DNA of 64,000 nucleotides from Geothrix sp. SG200 (GTDB taxonomy: Bacteria; Acidobacteriota; Holophagae; Holophagales; Holophagaceae). Positions 50,226 to 59,209 of the stretch are shown piece by piece. Position numbers and translations under genes: made by a program. The notes beneath the pieces are model-generated. The model did not search any database. It saw nothing but the letters and a program-made list of their open reading frames with translations, and was not told the origin of the DNA. Within the stretch, counting starts at the first letter, position 1. The number at the start of each line of letters is the position of its first letter. The stretch spans positions 744,001 through 808,000 of the forward strand of contig NZ_JAKZFR010000001.1 of assembly GCF_022808935.1 (NCBI RefSeq). The letters run 5' to 3'.

Positions 50226-51257
50226 CTACATCCAGAGCCCTGTGAGGCTGGGAGCCCGCAGGGCCTGGTGCACGGCCCTGGCCCGCTCCACCAGGCGGAT
50301 GAAATCCGAGGGCAGCAGGGCCTGCGGCCCGTCGCTCAGAGCTTTCTCGGGGTTGCAGTGGGTCTCCACCAGGAGGCCATCCGCACCTGCGGCCACGCCC
50401 GCCAGGCCGCAGGGGATCACCAGGTCGCGTCGCCCCGTGGCATGGCTCGGATCCACCATGACCGGCAGGTGCGTGAGGGCCTTCGCGGCCGGGACCACGC
50501 TCACATCCAGCGTGTTGCGGGCGTGATCGGACCAGGTGCGGATGCCGCGCTCGCAGAGCACCAGGTTGCGGTTGCCCTCGCCCAGCACGTACTCCGCGGC
50601 GTAGAGCCATTCCTCCAGGGTGGCGGCGGGACCCCGCTTGAGGAGCACGGGCTTCTCGCTGCGCCCGGCCCTGCGCAGCAGGGCGAAGTTCTGCATGTTG
50701 CGCGCGCCGATCTGAACCATGTCCGCGCTGCGCTCCACATCGTCGAAGGTTTCGACTTCCGTGGCCTCGGTCACGATGCCCAGGTCGAACTCGGCCCGGA
50801 CCTCCTCCAGCAGGCGCAGGCCCTCCATGCCCAGGCCCTGGAAGGCGTAGGGGCTGGTCCGGGGCTTGAAGGCGCCGGCCCGGAGGAGCTTCACGCCGGC
50901 TTCCGCCACGTAGCGGGCCACAGTGAAGAGCTGCTCCCGGCTCTCGACGCCGCAAGGACCCCCCACCAGCACCAGATCGGGCCCGCCGATCCTCACGCCA
51001 CGCACGTCCACCACCGTGCGGCCTGCGGCCGCGTCCGCGCTGGCGAGCTTGTAGGGACTGGTGATGGGCACCACCCGGCGCACGCCCGCCATGGGCTCGA
51101 TGCGATCAGGCTTCAGCGCCTTGGAGGCGTTCGGCGCCACGATGCTGAGGGCCTCCGGCGTCTCGTTCACCTGGCAGCGGATACCGGCGGATTCCAGCAG
51201 GGCCATGACTTCGCCGACCTCTTCACGGGTGGCGGTGGGTTCCATGAGGATGAGCAT
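50226..51257 (-). CDS. aroF: 3-deoxy-7-phosphoheptulonate synthase (type I beta, with regulatory domain)
   Basis: A 343-aa DAHP synthase, first enzyme of the shikimate pathway (PEP + erythrose-4-phosphate). The N-terminal ~70 residues form the ferredoxin-like regulatory domain of Thermotoga-type enzymes (MLILMEPTATREEVGEVMAL). The barrel carries LVGGPCGVESREQ (usual GPCSVE; Ser is Gly here), GAFKPRTSPYAFQGLG, VQIGARNMQNFALL, PVLLKRGPAATLEEW and VMVDPSHATGRRDL. Metal ligands Cys, His, Glu and Asp are all present. Feedback inhibition through the N-terminal domain is known for the family. The stop lies 38 bp upstream of secG on the same strand. Confidence 0.95.
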   Translation of the reverse strand: MLILMEPTATREEVGEVMALLESAGIRCQVNETPEALSIVAPNASKALKPDRIEPMAGVRRVVPITSPYKLASADAAAGRTVVDVRGVRIGGPDLVLVGGPCGVESREQLFTVARYVAEAGVKLLRAGAFKPRTSPYAFQGLGMEGLRLLEEVRAEFDLGIVTEATEVETFDDVERSADMVQIGARNMQNFALLRRAGRSEKPVLLKRGPAATLEEWLYAAEYVLGEGNRNLVLCERGIRTWSDHARNTLDVSVVPAAKALTHLPVMVDPSHATGRRDLVIPCGLAGVAAGADGLLVETHCNPEKALSDGPQALLPSDFIRLVERARAVHQALRAPSLTGLWM

Positions 51258-51351
51258 GCGGCCTCGCAGGGAAGCTCGATTCTAGCGCCCAGGTGGGACG
51301 AGCGCCTGGACACAGGGCGCAGGCGCCCCCAGACTTGGGCGCGGAGGTCCC

Positions 51352-52098
51352 ATGCGGCGCGCCCCCATCCTGCTCCTCGTTCCTCTCTCGCTGGCCGTTG
51401 GCTGCGTCCGCCCCGAGGTGGAGGCCTTCCGGCGACAGCCCGGTCCCGTGAGCGTGTCTGTGAGCCTGCCGTCGGGCCTGGCGGACCGGGAGTCCTTCCA
51501 GAAGGAATACGCCTCGGCGCTGCGAGCCCATCTGGCCACCCGCGTGGTGGTGGTGCCCGAGGGCGTGAAGCCGCCGGTGGGGTCGGCGGAACTCCAGGTG
51601 GATATCCGGGATGTCTCTCCTGCCCCTGGCCAGCCCAGTCCCACGGCAGTGGGCGTGGCGGTGGGGGCCTCCGTGGGCGCCCTGAGCGCCGCTTCGGGCA
51701 ACCGGGGCTGGGGCGTCGTGGACGGGCTCTTCTGGGGGCTTTGGGCCGGCAGCCAGGCGGCCATGGCGCAGCAGAACACCCGGGACCGGCTGGGCTATCG
51801 TCCCCAGGTGGTCCGGGCCCAAGTCCGGCTGGTGCAGCCGGGGAACCCTGAACCGCTATGGACCGAGGCCATCGAGCCCTCCGAGGTGGTCGAGGCCATG
51901 GATCCGCTGCCGCCCGGCTCGCGGGACGATGACGGCCGCATCCGCGAGGAGGAGGCCAAGGGCTTCGCCCGCGTCGTGGTGCAGAAACTTTCCTCCGAGT
52001 TCCACTGGATGCGGCTGGCGGAGCAGCGCTTCTATCAGGAGCCCGCTGCCAAGAAGGATGAGCCCGCGCCTTCTAAGCCCGAACCGAAGCAGGACTGA
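51352..52098 (+). CDS. Hypothetical lipoprotein
   Basis: A 248-aa lipoprotein (signal with lipobox SLAVGC, Cys16). A first half with beta strands (GPVSVSVSLPSG, SAELQVDIRDVS) is followed by a Gly/Ala-rich stretch (VGVAVGASVGALSAASG, about 100-116) that may insert into a membrane as a glycine zipper. The C-terminal half contains VVRAQVRLVQPGNPEPLWTE and a charged Lys/Pro/Glu tail. The general layout recalls DUF4136-like lipoproteins, but I cannot assign it. TGATG overlap couples it to the zinc-ribbon gene. Confidence 0.7.
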   Translation: MRRAPILLLVPLSLAVGCVRPEVEAFRRQPGPVSVSVSLPSGLADRESFQKEYASALRAHLATRVVVVPEGVKPPVGSAELQVDIRDVSPAPGQPSPTAVGVAVGASVGALSAASGNRGWGVVDGLFWGLWAGSQAAMAQQNTRDRLGYRPQVVRAQVRLVQPGNPEPLWTEAIEPSEVVEAMDPLPPGSRDDDGRIREEEAKGFARVVVQKLSSEFHWMRLAEQRFYQEPAAKKDEPAPSKPEPKQD

Positions 52099-52829
52099 TG
52101 GAAGCCAAGGCCCTCCGCTGCCCCGGCTGCGGCGCACCGGTCCCGCCGGACGTGCCCCAGTGCCCCTATTGCCACGCCCAACTCGCCACGGTGGCCTGCC
52201 CCGCCTGTTTCGCCTTGGTGCCGCTCTCGGCGGACCACTGCCCTTCCTGCGGCGCGGCGATGGTCCCCAGGACGCCGACCGTGGCCGACGGGTCCCCCTG
52301 TCCCGCCTGCGCGAAGCCGCTTGCCGCCAGCCAGGTCGGAGGCCTCGACACGCAGGGCTGCCTGGCCTGCGGCGGCCTGTGGCTGGACCGGACCGTGTTC
52401 GAGCAGCTGGGCGCCAGCCGGGAGCGCCAAGGTGCCGTGCTGGGAGCCCTTCCGGCGCCGCCGCTCTCGTCCGCCGCGGCGCTGGAGCCAGTGCAGTACC
52501 GTCCTTGTCCCGCCTGCGGGCAGCGCATGAACCGGGTGAACTACGCCCGGCGGTCCGGTGTGGTGCTGGATGTCTGCAAGGCCCACGGTCTCTGGTTCGA
52601 CCGCGACGAGCTGCGCCGCCTGCTCGCCTTCATCGCGGGTGGTGGCCTGGACCGTGCACGGGCACGGGAGCTGGAGGACCTGAAGGAGGCCCGGCGGGCC
52701 CAGGCGCCGCAGCCCGCGGCCGGCCTGGATCTCGAGCCGCAGACCGGCGCGCCGCCTTCATGGCTCACGGCCGCCGGGTTGATGGGGCTCGCCCTGGAGG
52801 TGGCGGGCCGCTTCCTCGATCGGGATTGA
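52098..52829 (+). CDS. Multi-zinc-ribbon (zf-TFIIB-like) protein
   Basis: A 243-aa cytoplasmic protein with repeated Cys pairs. The N-terminus has two double-zinc-ribbon units (CPGCGAPVPPDVPQCPYC, about 9-26; CPACFALVPLSADHCPSC, about 35-52). Two zf-TFIIB-type units follow (CPACAKPL...CLACGGLWLDRTVFEQL, about 64-100; CPACGQRMNRV...DVCKAHGLWFDRDEL, about 137-170), each ending in the family W(L/F)DR..(F/L) motif. Function of such proteins is unknown; nucleic-acid or protein binding is assumed. Coupled to the upstream lipoprotein gene by TGATG; its stop abuts the tpiA stop on the other strand. Confidence 0.82.
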   Translation: MEAKALRCPGCGAPVPPDVPQCPYCHAQLATVACPACFALVPLSADHCPSCGAAMVPRTPTVADGSPCPACAKPLAASQVGGLDTQGCLACGGLWLDRTVFEQLGASRERQGAVLGALPAPPLSSAAALEPVQYRPCPACGQRMNRVNYARRSGVVLDVCKAHGLWFDRDELRRLLAFIAGGGLDRARARELEDLKEARRAQAPQPAAGLDLEPQTGAPPSWLTAAGLMGLALEVAGRFLDRD

Positions 52830-53564
52830 TCAGCCCGCCTGCTTCACCAGGGCGCCGAACTTGGCGGGATCCAGGCTGGCGCCGCCCACGAGACCGCCGG
52901 CCACCTCGGGGATCTCCAGCAGCTCTGGGAAGTTCTCGGGGGTGATGCTGCCGCCGTAGAGGATGGGTACCGGGCCGAAATTCAGGCTCATGTGTTCAGC
53001 GATCTTCGTGTTGATGAACCCGTGGGCCTGGCGGATCTGCCCAACTTCCGCGCGGAGGCCCGTGCCGATCGCCCACACCGGCTCGTAGGCCACCCAGAGG
53101 GGCGTGGGGCCGGTCTTCGCCAGGATGGAGAGCTGGCGGCCGAGAACCTCCAGGGTCCGGCCCTGTTTCCGCTCCTCGAGGGTCTCGCCCACGCAGAGCA
53201 GGGGGAGCAGATTCCAGTCCCGGGCGGCCTTCACCTTGGCTACCAGGGCCTCGTCGGTTTCCCCGAAGAGCTGGCGGCGCTCACTGTGGCCCAGGATCAC
53301 CCCCGAGCAGCCGCAGTCCTGCAGCTGGGCCATGGAGATCTCGCCCGTGTAGGCGCCCTTGGGTTCCGCGTGGCCGTTCTGCCCGAAGACCCGTACCTGG
53401 CGGCTCCGGAGGCTGTCGGCCACCGGCCGGAGGAGGTGGAAGGGCGGGGCGATGGCAGCCGTCACCGAGGGCGATGGGGCGTAATCCGCCAGGAAGGCCT
53501 CGCAGAAGTTGCGGGCCTGGTTGGACAGGAAATTCATCTTCCAGTTGGCGACGACAAAGCGCAT
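52830..53564 (-). CDS. tpiA: Triosephosphate isomerase
   Basis: A 244-aa TIM-barrel enzyme interconverting glyceraldehyde-3-phosphate and dihydroxyacetone phosphate. Active-site residues: Asn/Lys in VVANWKMN (about 7-9), His in VILGHSERRQLFGE (about 92) and Glu in VAYEPVWAIGTG (about 162). The phosphate loop ILYGGSITPEN and GGLVGGASL are also intact. The start at 53564 has a strong ribosome binding site (CAGGAGG) and standard N-terminus; upstream in-frame codons lack homology. It follows pgk on the same strand after 117 bp, the usual glycolytic order. Confidence 0.97.
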   Translation of the reverse strand: MRFVVANWKMNFLSNQARNFCEAFLADYAPSPSVTAAIAPPFHLLRPVADSLRSRQVRVFGQNGHAEPKGAYTGEISMAQLQDCGCSGVILGHSERRQLFGETDEALVAKVKAARDWNLLPLLCVGETLEERKQGRTLEVLGRQLSILAKTGPTPLWVAYEPVWAIGTGLRAEVGQIRQAHGFINTKIAEHMSLNFGPVPILYGGSITPENFPELLEIPEVAGGLVGGASLDPAKFGALVKQAG

Positions 53565-53681
53565 GGAAACCTCCTGAGTGGCACAGGGCCGGTCGACGGC
53601 AGCAGGGCGCGGCAATCCGCTGGGGGAGACCTAGAGGCTACCAGTGATTCACGGACTGGGCATGTCCTGCCCTGGGGTTGT

Positions 53682-54878
53682 TCAGCGCTGAAGGGCCGCG
53701 ACGCCGGGCAGTTCCAGGCCACTGAGGAACTCCAGGCTGGCGCCGCCCCCCGTGGAAACATGGCTCATGCGGGTGGCCACCCCGGCCTTGTTCACGGCGG
53801 CCACGCTATCGCCACCGCCCACCAGCACGAAGGCCCCCTTGCCGGCGGCCTCGGCCAGCTCCTCGGCCACACTCAGGGTTCCAGCGGCGTACGAGGCCAT
53901 CTCGAAGACGCCCATGGGGCCGTTCCAGAGGAGGCTCTTGGCGGCGCGGATCTCCCCGGCGTAGGCGGCCACGGTCTCGGGTCCGATGTCCAGGGCCATG
54001 CGGTCCGCGGGGATGTTCTGGTCCACGGTGATGGCGCAGTCCGCGTCCTCCTTGAACTCGGCGGCCGTCACGTGGTCCAGGGGCAGCAGCAGGCGCGTGC
54101 CCTTCGCCTCGGCCTGCTTCAGCAGGTCCAGGGCCAGCTCCAGCTTGTCCTCCTCACAGAGGCTCTTGCCGATCTGGAAGCCCTGGGCCTTGAGGAAGGT
54201 GTAGCTCATGGCCCCGCCCACGAGGATGGCGTCGGCCTTGCCCAGGAAGTTCTGGATGAGCTCGATCTTGTCGCTCACCTTGGCGCCACCGAAGATCACC
54301 ACCAGGGGCTTGTCCGGGTTCTCCGTGACTTTCCCGAGGGCCTTCAGCTCCTTCTCCATGAGGAAGCCCGCGGCCACGCGGTCCTTGGGGAAGTGCGCGA
54401 CCATGCCGCTCACCGAGGCGTGGGCCCGGTGGGCCGCGCCGAAGGCGTCGTTCACGTAGGTGTCCGCCAGCTTCGCCAGGCTGGCGGCGAAGTCCTCCTT
54501 GTTCTTCGTCTCGCCCTTCTCGAAGCGCAGGTTCTCCAGCAGCAGGACCTGGCCGGGCTTCAGGGCCTCGGCCTCGGCCTCCACGGCCTCGCCGTTCACG
54601 TAGCTGGCCAGGCGGCAGTCGAAGCCCTGCTCCTTCAGCCAGGCGGCCACGGGGGCGGCGCTGAAGGCGGCCTCGAAGCCCTTGCCCTCGGGGCGGCCCA
54701 GGTGGGAGGCGAGCACCACGGAGGCGCCGCCCTCCAGCAGGCACTTCAGCGTGGGGAGCGTCTCGCGGATCCGGGTGGCATCGGTGATGTGGCCCTCCTT
54801 GAGCGGCACGTTGAGGTCCGCCCTCAGGAAGACGCGATGGCCCTTCACATTGAGATCCCGCACCGACTGGAAGCCCAT
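53682..54878 (-). CDS. pgk: Phosphoglycerate kinase
   Basis: A 398-aa two-domain enzyme producing ATP from 1,3-bisphosphoglycerate. Substrate residues: FLRADLNVPL (about 17-26), DATRIRETLPTL, LASHLGRPEG (His/Arg), and the C-terminal nucleotide site with VIFGGAKVSDKI, NGPMGVFEM and GGGDSVAAV. Length matches bacterial enzymes. A ribosome binding site (AAGGAGC) precedes the ATG. The start region is followed upstream by a heptamer repeat that reaches the end of the methyltransferase gene. gap is not in the window. Confidence 0.97.
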   Translation of the reverse strand: MGFQSVRDLNVKGHRVFLRADLNVPLKEGHITDATRIRETLPTLKCLLEGGASVVLASHLGRPEGKGFEAAFSAAPVAAWLKEQGFDCRLASYVNGEAVEAEAEALKPGQVLLLENLRFEKGETKNKEDFAASLAKLADTYVNDAFGAAHRAHASVSGMVAHFPKDRVAAGFLMEKELKALGKVTENPDKPLVVIFGGAKVSDKIELIQNFLGKADAILVGGAMSYTFLKAQGFQIGKSLCEEDKLELALDLLKQAEAKGTRLLLPLDHVTAAEFKEDADCAITVDQNIPADRMALDIGPETVAAYAGEIRAAKSLLWNGPMGVFEMASYAAGTLSVAEELAEAAGKGAFVLVGGGDSVAAVNKAGVATRMSHVSTGGGASLEFLSGLELPGVAALQR

Positions 54879-54927
54879 GGCTGCTCCTTGCTCTTGGAAA
54901 GATCCATTCTGACGGAAGATGCGGTTG

Positions 54928-54966
54928 TCAGCTATCGGCTGTCAGCTCTCAGCTCTCAGCTGTCGG
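54928..54966. repeat. TCAGCTC heptamer repeat
   Basis: About five 7-base units (TCAGCTA, TCGGCTG, TCAGCTC, TCAGCTC, TCAGCTG) between pgk and the methyltransferase gene. The repeat encodes the last residues (TAES) and stop codon of the methyltransferase. Confidence 0.75.
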
Positions 54967-55686
54967 AAGCTTCTCGAAGAGGCCGATCCAGCGGGGGCTG
55001 TCCTCGGTGAAGGAGCCTCCGGCGTAGGTGCCCTTCACGGTCCGCAACCGCAGCCCAGCGTCGGTGGCCAGGGCCTCGATGTCGGTGGGCTGGTAGAGGC
55101 GCACGCTCTCCAGGACCTGGCGGGTCTCGCCTGTGTCCACTTGCGTGATCGTCATGCGCTTCACGATGCGGCCGCCCTCGATGGCGCGGCGGCTCTGGAC
55201 CCGAACGCCCGAGCGTTCCAGCGTGTCCTCGGGCACCAGCTCGCGCGCCACCAGCCCCGCATTGAGGTAGTCCATGAGGAGCGCGCCGCCAGGGCGGAGG
55301 ACACGCCCGAGGTCCAGCATCAGCGCACGGTTCTGGGCATCGGAGAAGTAGCCGAAGGGGGTGAACCAGAGGCAGGCGCCGGAGAGTGCCCCGTCCTTCA
55401 CCGGCAGGGCGCGCATGTCACCGCGGAGGAGCCAGGGTCGAAGCCGTGCGGCAGCCCGGCGGAGCAGGGCGGCGGAGAGATCCATGCCGAAGGCCTGCGG
55501 GTTGGTCCGCCGCAGGACCTCCAGGTGACGGCCCGCACCGCAGCCCAGGTCCAGCACGGGGCCGCGCGCCAGCTCCGGGGCCTCGCGCAGGGCCAGGGCC
55601 ACGGCCAAACTGGCCTCCTCCGCGTCCCGGTGCGCGTAGAGCAGGGCATAGTCCTCGTCGAACCAGGTTTCGAACCAGTCGGCCAT
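54949..55686 (-). CDS. SAM-dependent methyltransferase
   Basis: A 245-aa class I methyltransferase. The SAM-binding motif I is GPVLDLGCGAGRHLEVL (about 41-57). Motif II/post-I acidic residue lies in FGMDLSAALL, and ALPVKDGALSGACLWF (about 95-110) is the usual strand 4 region. Substrate unknown; the overall pattern recalls small-molecule or UbiE-like enzymes. The C-terminal PTAES and the TGA come from a TCAGCTC heptamer repeat, so the original C-terminus may have been altered. It is divergent from rbfA. Confidence 0.83.
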   Translation of the reverse strand: MADWFETWFDEDYALLYAHRDAEEASLAVALALREAPELARGPVLDLGCGAGRHLEVLRRTNPQAFGMDLSAALLRRAAARLRPWLLRGDMRALPVKDGALSGACLWFTPFGYFSDAQNRALMLDLGRVLRPGGALLMDYLNAGLVARELVPEDTLERSGVRVQSRRAIEGGRIVKRMTITQVDTGETRQVLESVRLYQPTDIEALATDAGLRLRTVKGTYAGGSFTEDSPRWIGLFEKLPTAES

Positions 55687-55738
55687 CGAGGAAGGCTAAC
55701 ACCTCCGAGCCCGGTAGAATGGGGGCGGAAGGAAGCCC

Positions 55739-56140
55739 ATGCAGCGCCCTGAACGCCTCGAAGACCAGATCCATTTCCTGCTGTCGAACCTGATCCAGCG
55801 CGAGCTCCGCGACCCGGAGCTCGGATTCCTCACCCTCACCGCCGTGCGCCTCTCGCCGGACCGCAGCGTGGCCAAGGTGTACTTCACGGTGCTGCCCCCC
55901 AACGGCGGCGACCAGGAGGCCCAGGACGCCCTCACCCGCAAGGCCCTCGGCCGCGCTGCCGGGTTCCTGCGCAGCCAGCTGGCCTCCCGCCTCAAGATGC
56001 GCCGGGTCCCCGAGCTGCGGTTCTTCCCGGACGGCACGCTGGAGGAAGGCAACCACATGGAGACCCTGCTGGCGGAGATCGAGAGGGAACGGGCCGCGCG
56101 GCCCGCGGATCCCGAGGCTGCGGACCCCGCGGAATCTTGA
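55739..56140 (+). CDS. rbfA: Ribosome-binding factor A
   Basis: A 133-aa KH-like protein assisting 30S maturation. Typical elements are RLEDQIHFLLSNLIQRELRD, PDRSVAKVYFTVL and the C-terminal RRVPELRFFPDGTLEEG. The ATG lies at 55739 directly after GGAAGCCC. The stop abuts the truB ATG (TGAATG), the common rbfA-truB order. infB and nusA, usually upstream, are not here; the methyltransferase gene diverges instead. Confidence 0.94.
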   Translation: MQRPERLEDQIHFLLSNLIQRELRDPELGFLTLTAVRLSPDRSVAKVYFTVLPPNGGDQEAQDALTRKALGRAAGFLRSQLASRLKMRRVPELRFFPDGTLEEGNHMETLLAEIERERAARPADPEAADPAES

Positions 56141-57052
56141 ATGATCGAACCGGGCATCCACCTCGTCCACAAGGCCGTGGGCCAGAGCAGCTTTGACGTG
56201 ATCCGGGGCTTCAAGCGCCGGGCCTTCGAGGCCGGACAGAAGAAGCTGGCCCTGGGCCACGGCGGCACGCTGGATCCCTTCGCGGATGGCCTGCTGCTGG
56301 TGATGGCGGGCCAGGCCACCCGCCTCATGGAGCTGATGCATCCCCTGCCCAAGACCTACGTGGCCGAAGTCGCCTGGGGCATGGAGACGGATACCTGCGA
56401 CCTGCACGGGAAGCCCGTGTCGGAGGTCCCGGCCGCGCACCTGACGCCTGCATCCCTGGACGCAGCCCTGGTGCCCTTCCTAGGCTGGACGGACCAGGTG
56501 CCCCCGGCCACCAGCGCCAAGAAGATCGATGGCGAATCGGCCTACAAGAAGGCGCATCGGGGCGAGGACGTGGTGATGAAGCCCTGCCGGGTCTTCCTGC
56601 TCTGCGCACGGTGGATCTCCCACGACCTACGCCCGGGTCAGCTTGGCCGCAGCACCCTGGAACTCACCTGCCGCGGCGGCTTCTACGTGCGCAGCCTGGC
56701 CCGGGACCTGGGCCGCGCCCTGGGCTGCGGTGCCCACCTGACCGCGCTGCATCGCACGGCCATCGGCCCCTGGGCGGATCCCGGCGAAGGCCGGGAGCGC
56801 CTGCTCACCGGCGAAGACCTGCTGTCCTGGTGCCCAACGCGCCTGCTGTCCGACGTGGAGGCCGATCATCTGGCCCACGGCCGGGTCATTCCGGCCGGAG
56901 AGACGGTGCCGGCGACCTGGCCCATGCCCGAAGGTTTCCCCGATCCCTGCGCGCCCCTGCGGGCCCTGCACGAGGGTCGGCTGGTGGCCCTCCTGAGGCC
57001 CTCCGATGACGGGGGTCTCCGCACCATCGCGAACCTGCGGGGCGGGTTGTAG
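56141..57052 (+). CDS. truB: tRNA pseudouridine-55 synthase
   Basis: A 303-aa TruB that converts U55 of the T-loop to pseudouridine. The catalytic Asp is in LGHGGTLDPFADGLLLV (about 45), the conserved Tyr in KTYVAEVAWGMETDT, and the C-terminal RSLARDLGRALG block is present. N-terminal HLVHKAVGQSSFDVIRGFK is a slightly divergent form of the usual start (VNKPxGxTS). Starts immediately at the rbfA stop; a terminator follows. Confidence 0.93.
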   Translation: MIEPGIHLVHKAVGQSSFDVIRGFKRRAFEAGQKKLALGHGGTLDPFADGLLLVMAGQATRLMELMHPLPKTYVAEVAWGMETDTCDLHGKPVSEVPAAHLTPASLDAALVPFLGWTDQVPPATSAKKIDGESAYKKAHRGEDVVMKPCRVFLLCARWISHDLRPGQLGRSTLELTCRGGFYVRSLARDLGRALGCGAHLTALHRTAIGPWADPGEGRERLLTGEDLLSWCPTRLLSDVEADHLAHGRVIPAGETVPATWPMPEGFPDPCAPLRALHEGRLVALLRPSDDGGLRTIANLRGGL

Positions 57053-57068
57053 GCTCGAATGGCGAAGA

Positions 57069-57097
57069 CCGCAGGAGAGGGGATTCTCCTGCGGTTT
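57069..57097 (+). terminator. Terminator after truB
   Basis: Perfect stem CCGCAGGAGA / TCTCCTGCGG with a 6-base loop followed by TTTCCC, 17 bp after the truB stop and before the opposite-strand nucleotidase stop. Confidence 0.75.
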
Positions 57098-57133
57098 CCC
57101 TATCAATCCTGACGGATGGGTTCAACCAGGGGG

Positions 57134-59209
57134 TCACTCCGTGCCGGGGCCGGTGCCGATGGCCCGCCTGGGCGCCGCTCCCTCGGCCGACAAGTCATCG
57201 TAGCGGGAGGGGAGAACGCCGCCATTGGCCTGGCACTGGGCACGCACGTACTTCGCGAAGGCCTCGTAGGCCTTGATCGAGGAGCCGTCCGTGGACCGGA
57301 AGAGCATCACCTGGCCGATGTTCGTCACCAGGTTGGTCCCGCCGGCGAAATCCGCCGCCGTGGCGTCCGGCAGCCAGTAGGCAAGCCCCAGGGTCTGGGC
57401 CATCAGGGCGAGGTACACGTCCGTGGCCACGACCACCGGCATGTAGGGATAGTCCGCGTTCAGCCATCCGACTGGCGAATAGGTGAAATCGAAGATCGGG
57501 AAGTCGAAGGTGTCCAGGGCCGCGTGGTTGCTGGCGAAGGCGATCCGGGTGACCCGCCCCTTGGCGGGATTGCCCGGGTCCGCCGGATCGAAGACGGGAC
57601 GGGAGGTATCGAAGGTGAATGAGACGCCAGAGGGCAGCACGTACTGGTCCGCGCCTTCGATGGATACGAAGGGATAGGTGGCGGTCACCTCGAGGATGGC
57701 CTTCAGCTCGATGGCGGGGATGGCCACGCGCACCAGTCCGTAGCCTGGGGTGTCGTGTCCCAGGGCATCGGGGCCCAGCCCCATGGGGTAGACCCTGAAG
57801 GCGTCGGACATCGCGATGGTGCCGCTGTAGCCAAGGTGGATGCCGTCCCGGACGTTGCCGTAGGAGGTGAGGCTCACGTGGGTGGGCCCGCCGGAGGCTT
57901 CGGCCTCGGCGAGGATCGAGTCGGCCGCGAGGCGGAGCATGCCAGTCTCCTTGCGGGGCCTGGTCCTCAGCTCGAAGGTGGTGGCGCCCAGCTTCCGGAA
58001 GAACAGGTCGCCGGTCGCCTTCGGATCGTTCACCACGGGGGCGCCCTCGATGTCGCTGAGGGTCCGCTCGAGCATGGACTGGCCGGCGCCGGTCCATTCT
58101 TCGGGGGTTTCGAGGGCCTGGATGGCCTCGTCCACCAGGTCCCTCATCCTGGGATCGGCGGGGGTGCGGTCATCCACGGGGATCAGGGTGGTCTGCTCCG
58201 CATCCATCTGGACGGTCCCGTCCTGCCTGACCTTGAGCACGAGCCGCTCCACGGCCTCCCCGTTCCAGCCGGGTTCCACGATGATCACGTTCTTCCCGGT
58301 GGTCGCGTTGGCCACCAGGAATGGCGGAGTGGTCACATGGGCATGGCCGCTGAGGATCACGTCGATGCCGGCGATGTTCCGGGCGATCTGGTAGCTCTCG
58401 CCCAGCTCGGGGGTGTCGGGTTCCGTTCCCGCATGGGCCAGCAGAACCACCAGATCCACCTTCTCGGTGTTCCGGAGCTCGTCCACCCGCGTCTGCAGTT
58501 CCTGGTTGGGATCTTCCGGCACGGTGAACGAGACGGGGGCCTTGAGGGGAGCGACGGCGGCCGGGACAGTCCCCAGCGCGCCCAGGATGCCGACCTTCAG
58601 CCCGTTGGTGGCCCGGATCACCAGGTAGGGCCGGATGGGCTTGGTGGCGTCCTGGCCGGTGGGATCGTAGAGGCTGGCCAGGGCTGCGTCGGGCGCTGAC
58701 GCATCCCCGGAGAAGTGGATGTTGCTGGCGATGATGGGAACCATCCCGCCCTGGGCCTGGGCCGCGTAGAGCGCGCCGGCCAGGTAGGCGGGGCCCGCGT
58801 CGAATTCGTGGTTGCCCAGGGTGGTGGCGTCATAGCCCAGGGCCTTGAGGGCCCGGTAGTCCGGCGAGGCCGTGGTGGAGGCGGCCTGGAACAGGGTGCC
58901 CATGAGATTGTCGCCCGAGGAGAGGGTCAGGCTGCTCTCTTGCAGGACGTCCGCGCGTTTCCGCTCTGCGGCGAGGATGGAGGAACGCCGGGCGATGCCC
59001 CCCACCAGTTTCCCTTGGGGGGACTTGCCGAGGGCCGGGTAGCCGTCGACCTCTGGGCCCACGCCGAGCAGGCGGGAATGTTCGTCCGTGGTGTGGAGCA
59101 GGACGAGGGTTCGGTTGCCTTCCTTGTCGACGCCGAACCTGCCGCCGCACGTGACGAAGGGTATCGCGGCGGCCAGGGCCAGCAGGGAGGACAGCAGTTG
59201 CTTGCGCAT
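57134..59209 (-). CDS. 5'-nucleotidase / metallophosphoesterase lipoprotein
   Basis: A 691-aa exported phosphoesterase of the UshA/5'-nucleotidase family: lipobox signal (FVTCGG, Cys21) and N-terminal metallophosphatase domain with LLHTTDEHSRLLG, SSGDNLMGTLF, TLGNHEFDAG, VVLLAHAG and VILSGHAHV (metal ligands Asp, His, Asn, His). The C-terminal 5'-nucleotidase domain (about 370-640) has LTSYGNVRDGIHLGYSGTI, a divergent form of the usual NGGIR motif, and later RVYPMG. The change at NGGIR may alter substrate preference. Probably releases phosphate from nucleotides in the periplasm. Start 59209 gives the signal peptide. Confidence 0.88.
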   Translation of the reverse strand: MRKQLLSSLLALAAAIPFVTCGGRFGVDKEGNRTLVLLHTTDEHSRLLGVGPEVDGYPALGKSPQGKLVGGIARRSSILAAERKRADVLQESSLTLSSGDNLMGTLFQAASTTASPDYRALKALGYDATTLGNHEFDAGPAYLAGALYAAQAQGGMVPIIASNIHFSGDASAPDAALASLYDPTGQDATKPIRPYLVIRATNGLKVGILGALGTVPAAVAPLKAPVSFTVPEDPNQELQTRVDELRNTEKVDLVVLLAHAGTEPDTPELGESYQIARNIAGIDVILSGHAHVTTPPFLVANATTGKNVIIVEPGWNGEAVERLVLKVRQDGTVQMDAEQTTLIPVDDRTPADPRMRDLVDEAIQALETPEEWTGAGQSMLERTLSDIEGAPVVNDPKATGDLFFRKLGATTFELRTRPRKETGMLRLAADSILAEAEASGGPTHVSLTSYGNVRDGIHLGYSGTIAMSDAFRVYPMGLGPDALGHDTPGYGLVRVAIPAIELKAILEVTATYPFVSIEGADQYVLPSGVSFTFDTSRPVFDPADPGNPAKGRVTRIAFASNHAALDTFDFPIFDFTYSPVGWLNADYPYMPVVVATDVYLALMAQTLGLAYWLPDATAADFAGGTNLVTNIGQVMLFRSTDGSSIKAYEAFAKYVRAQCQANGGVLPSRYDDLSAEGAAPRRAIGTGPGTE

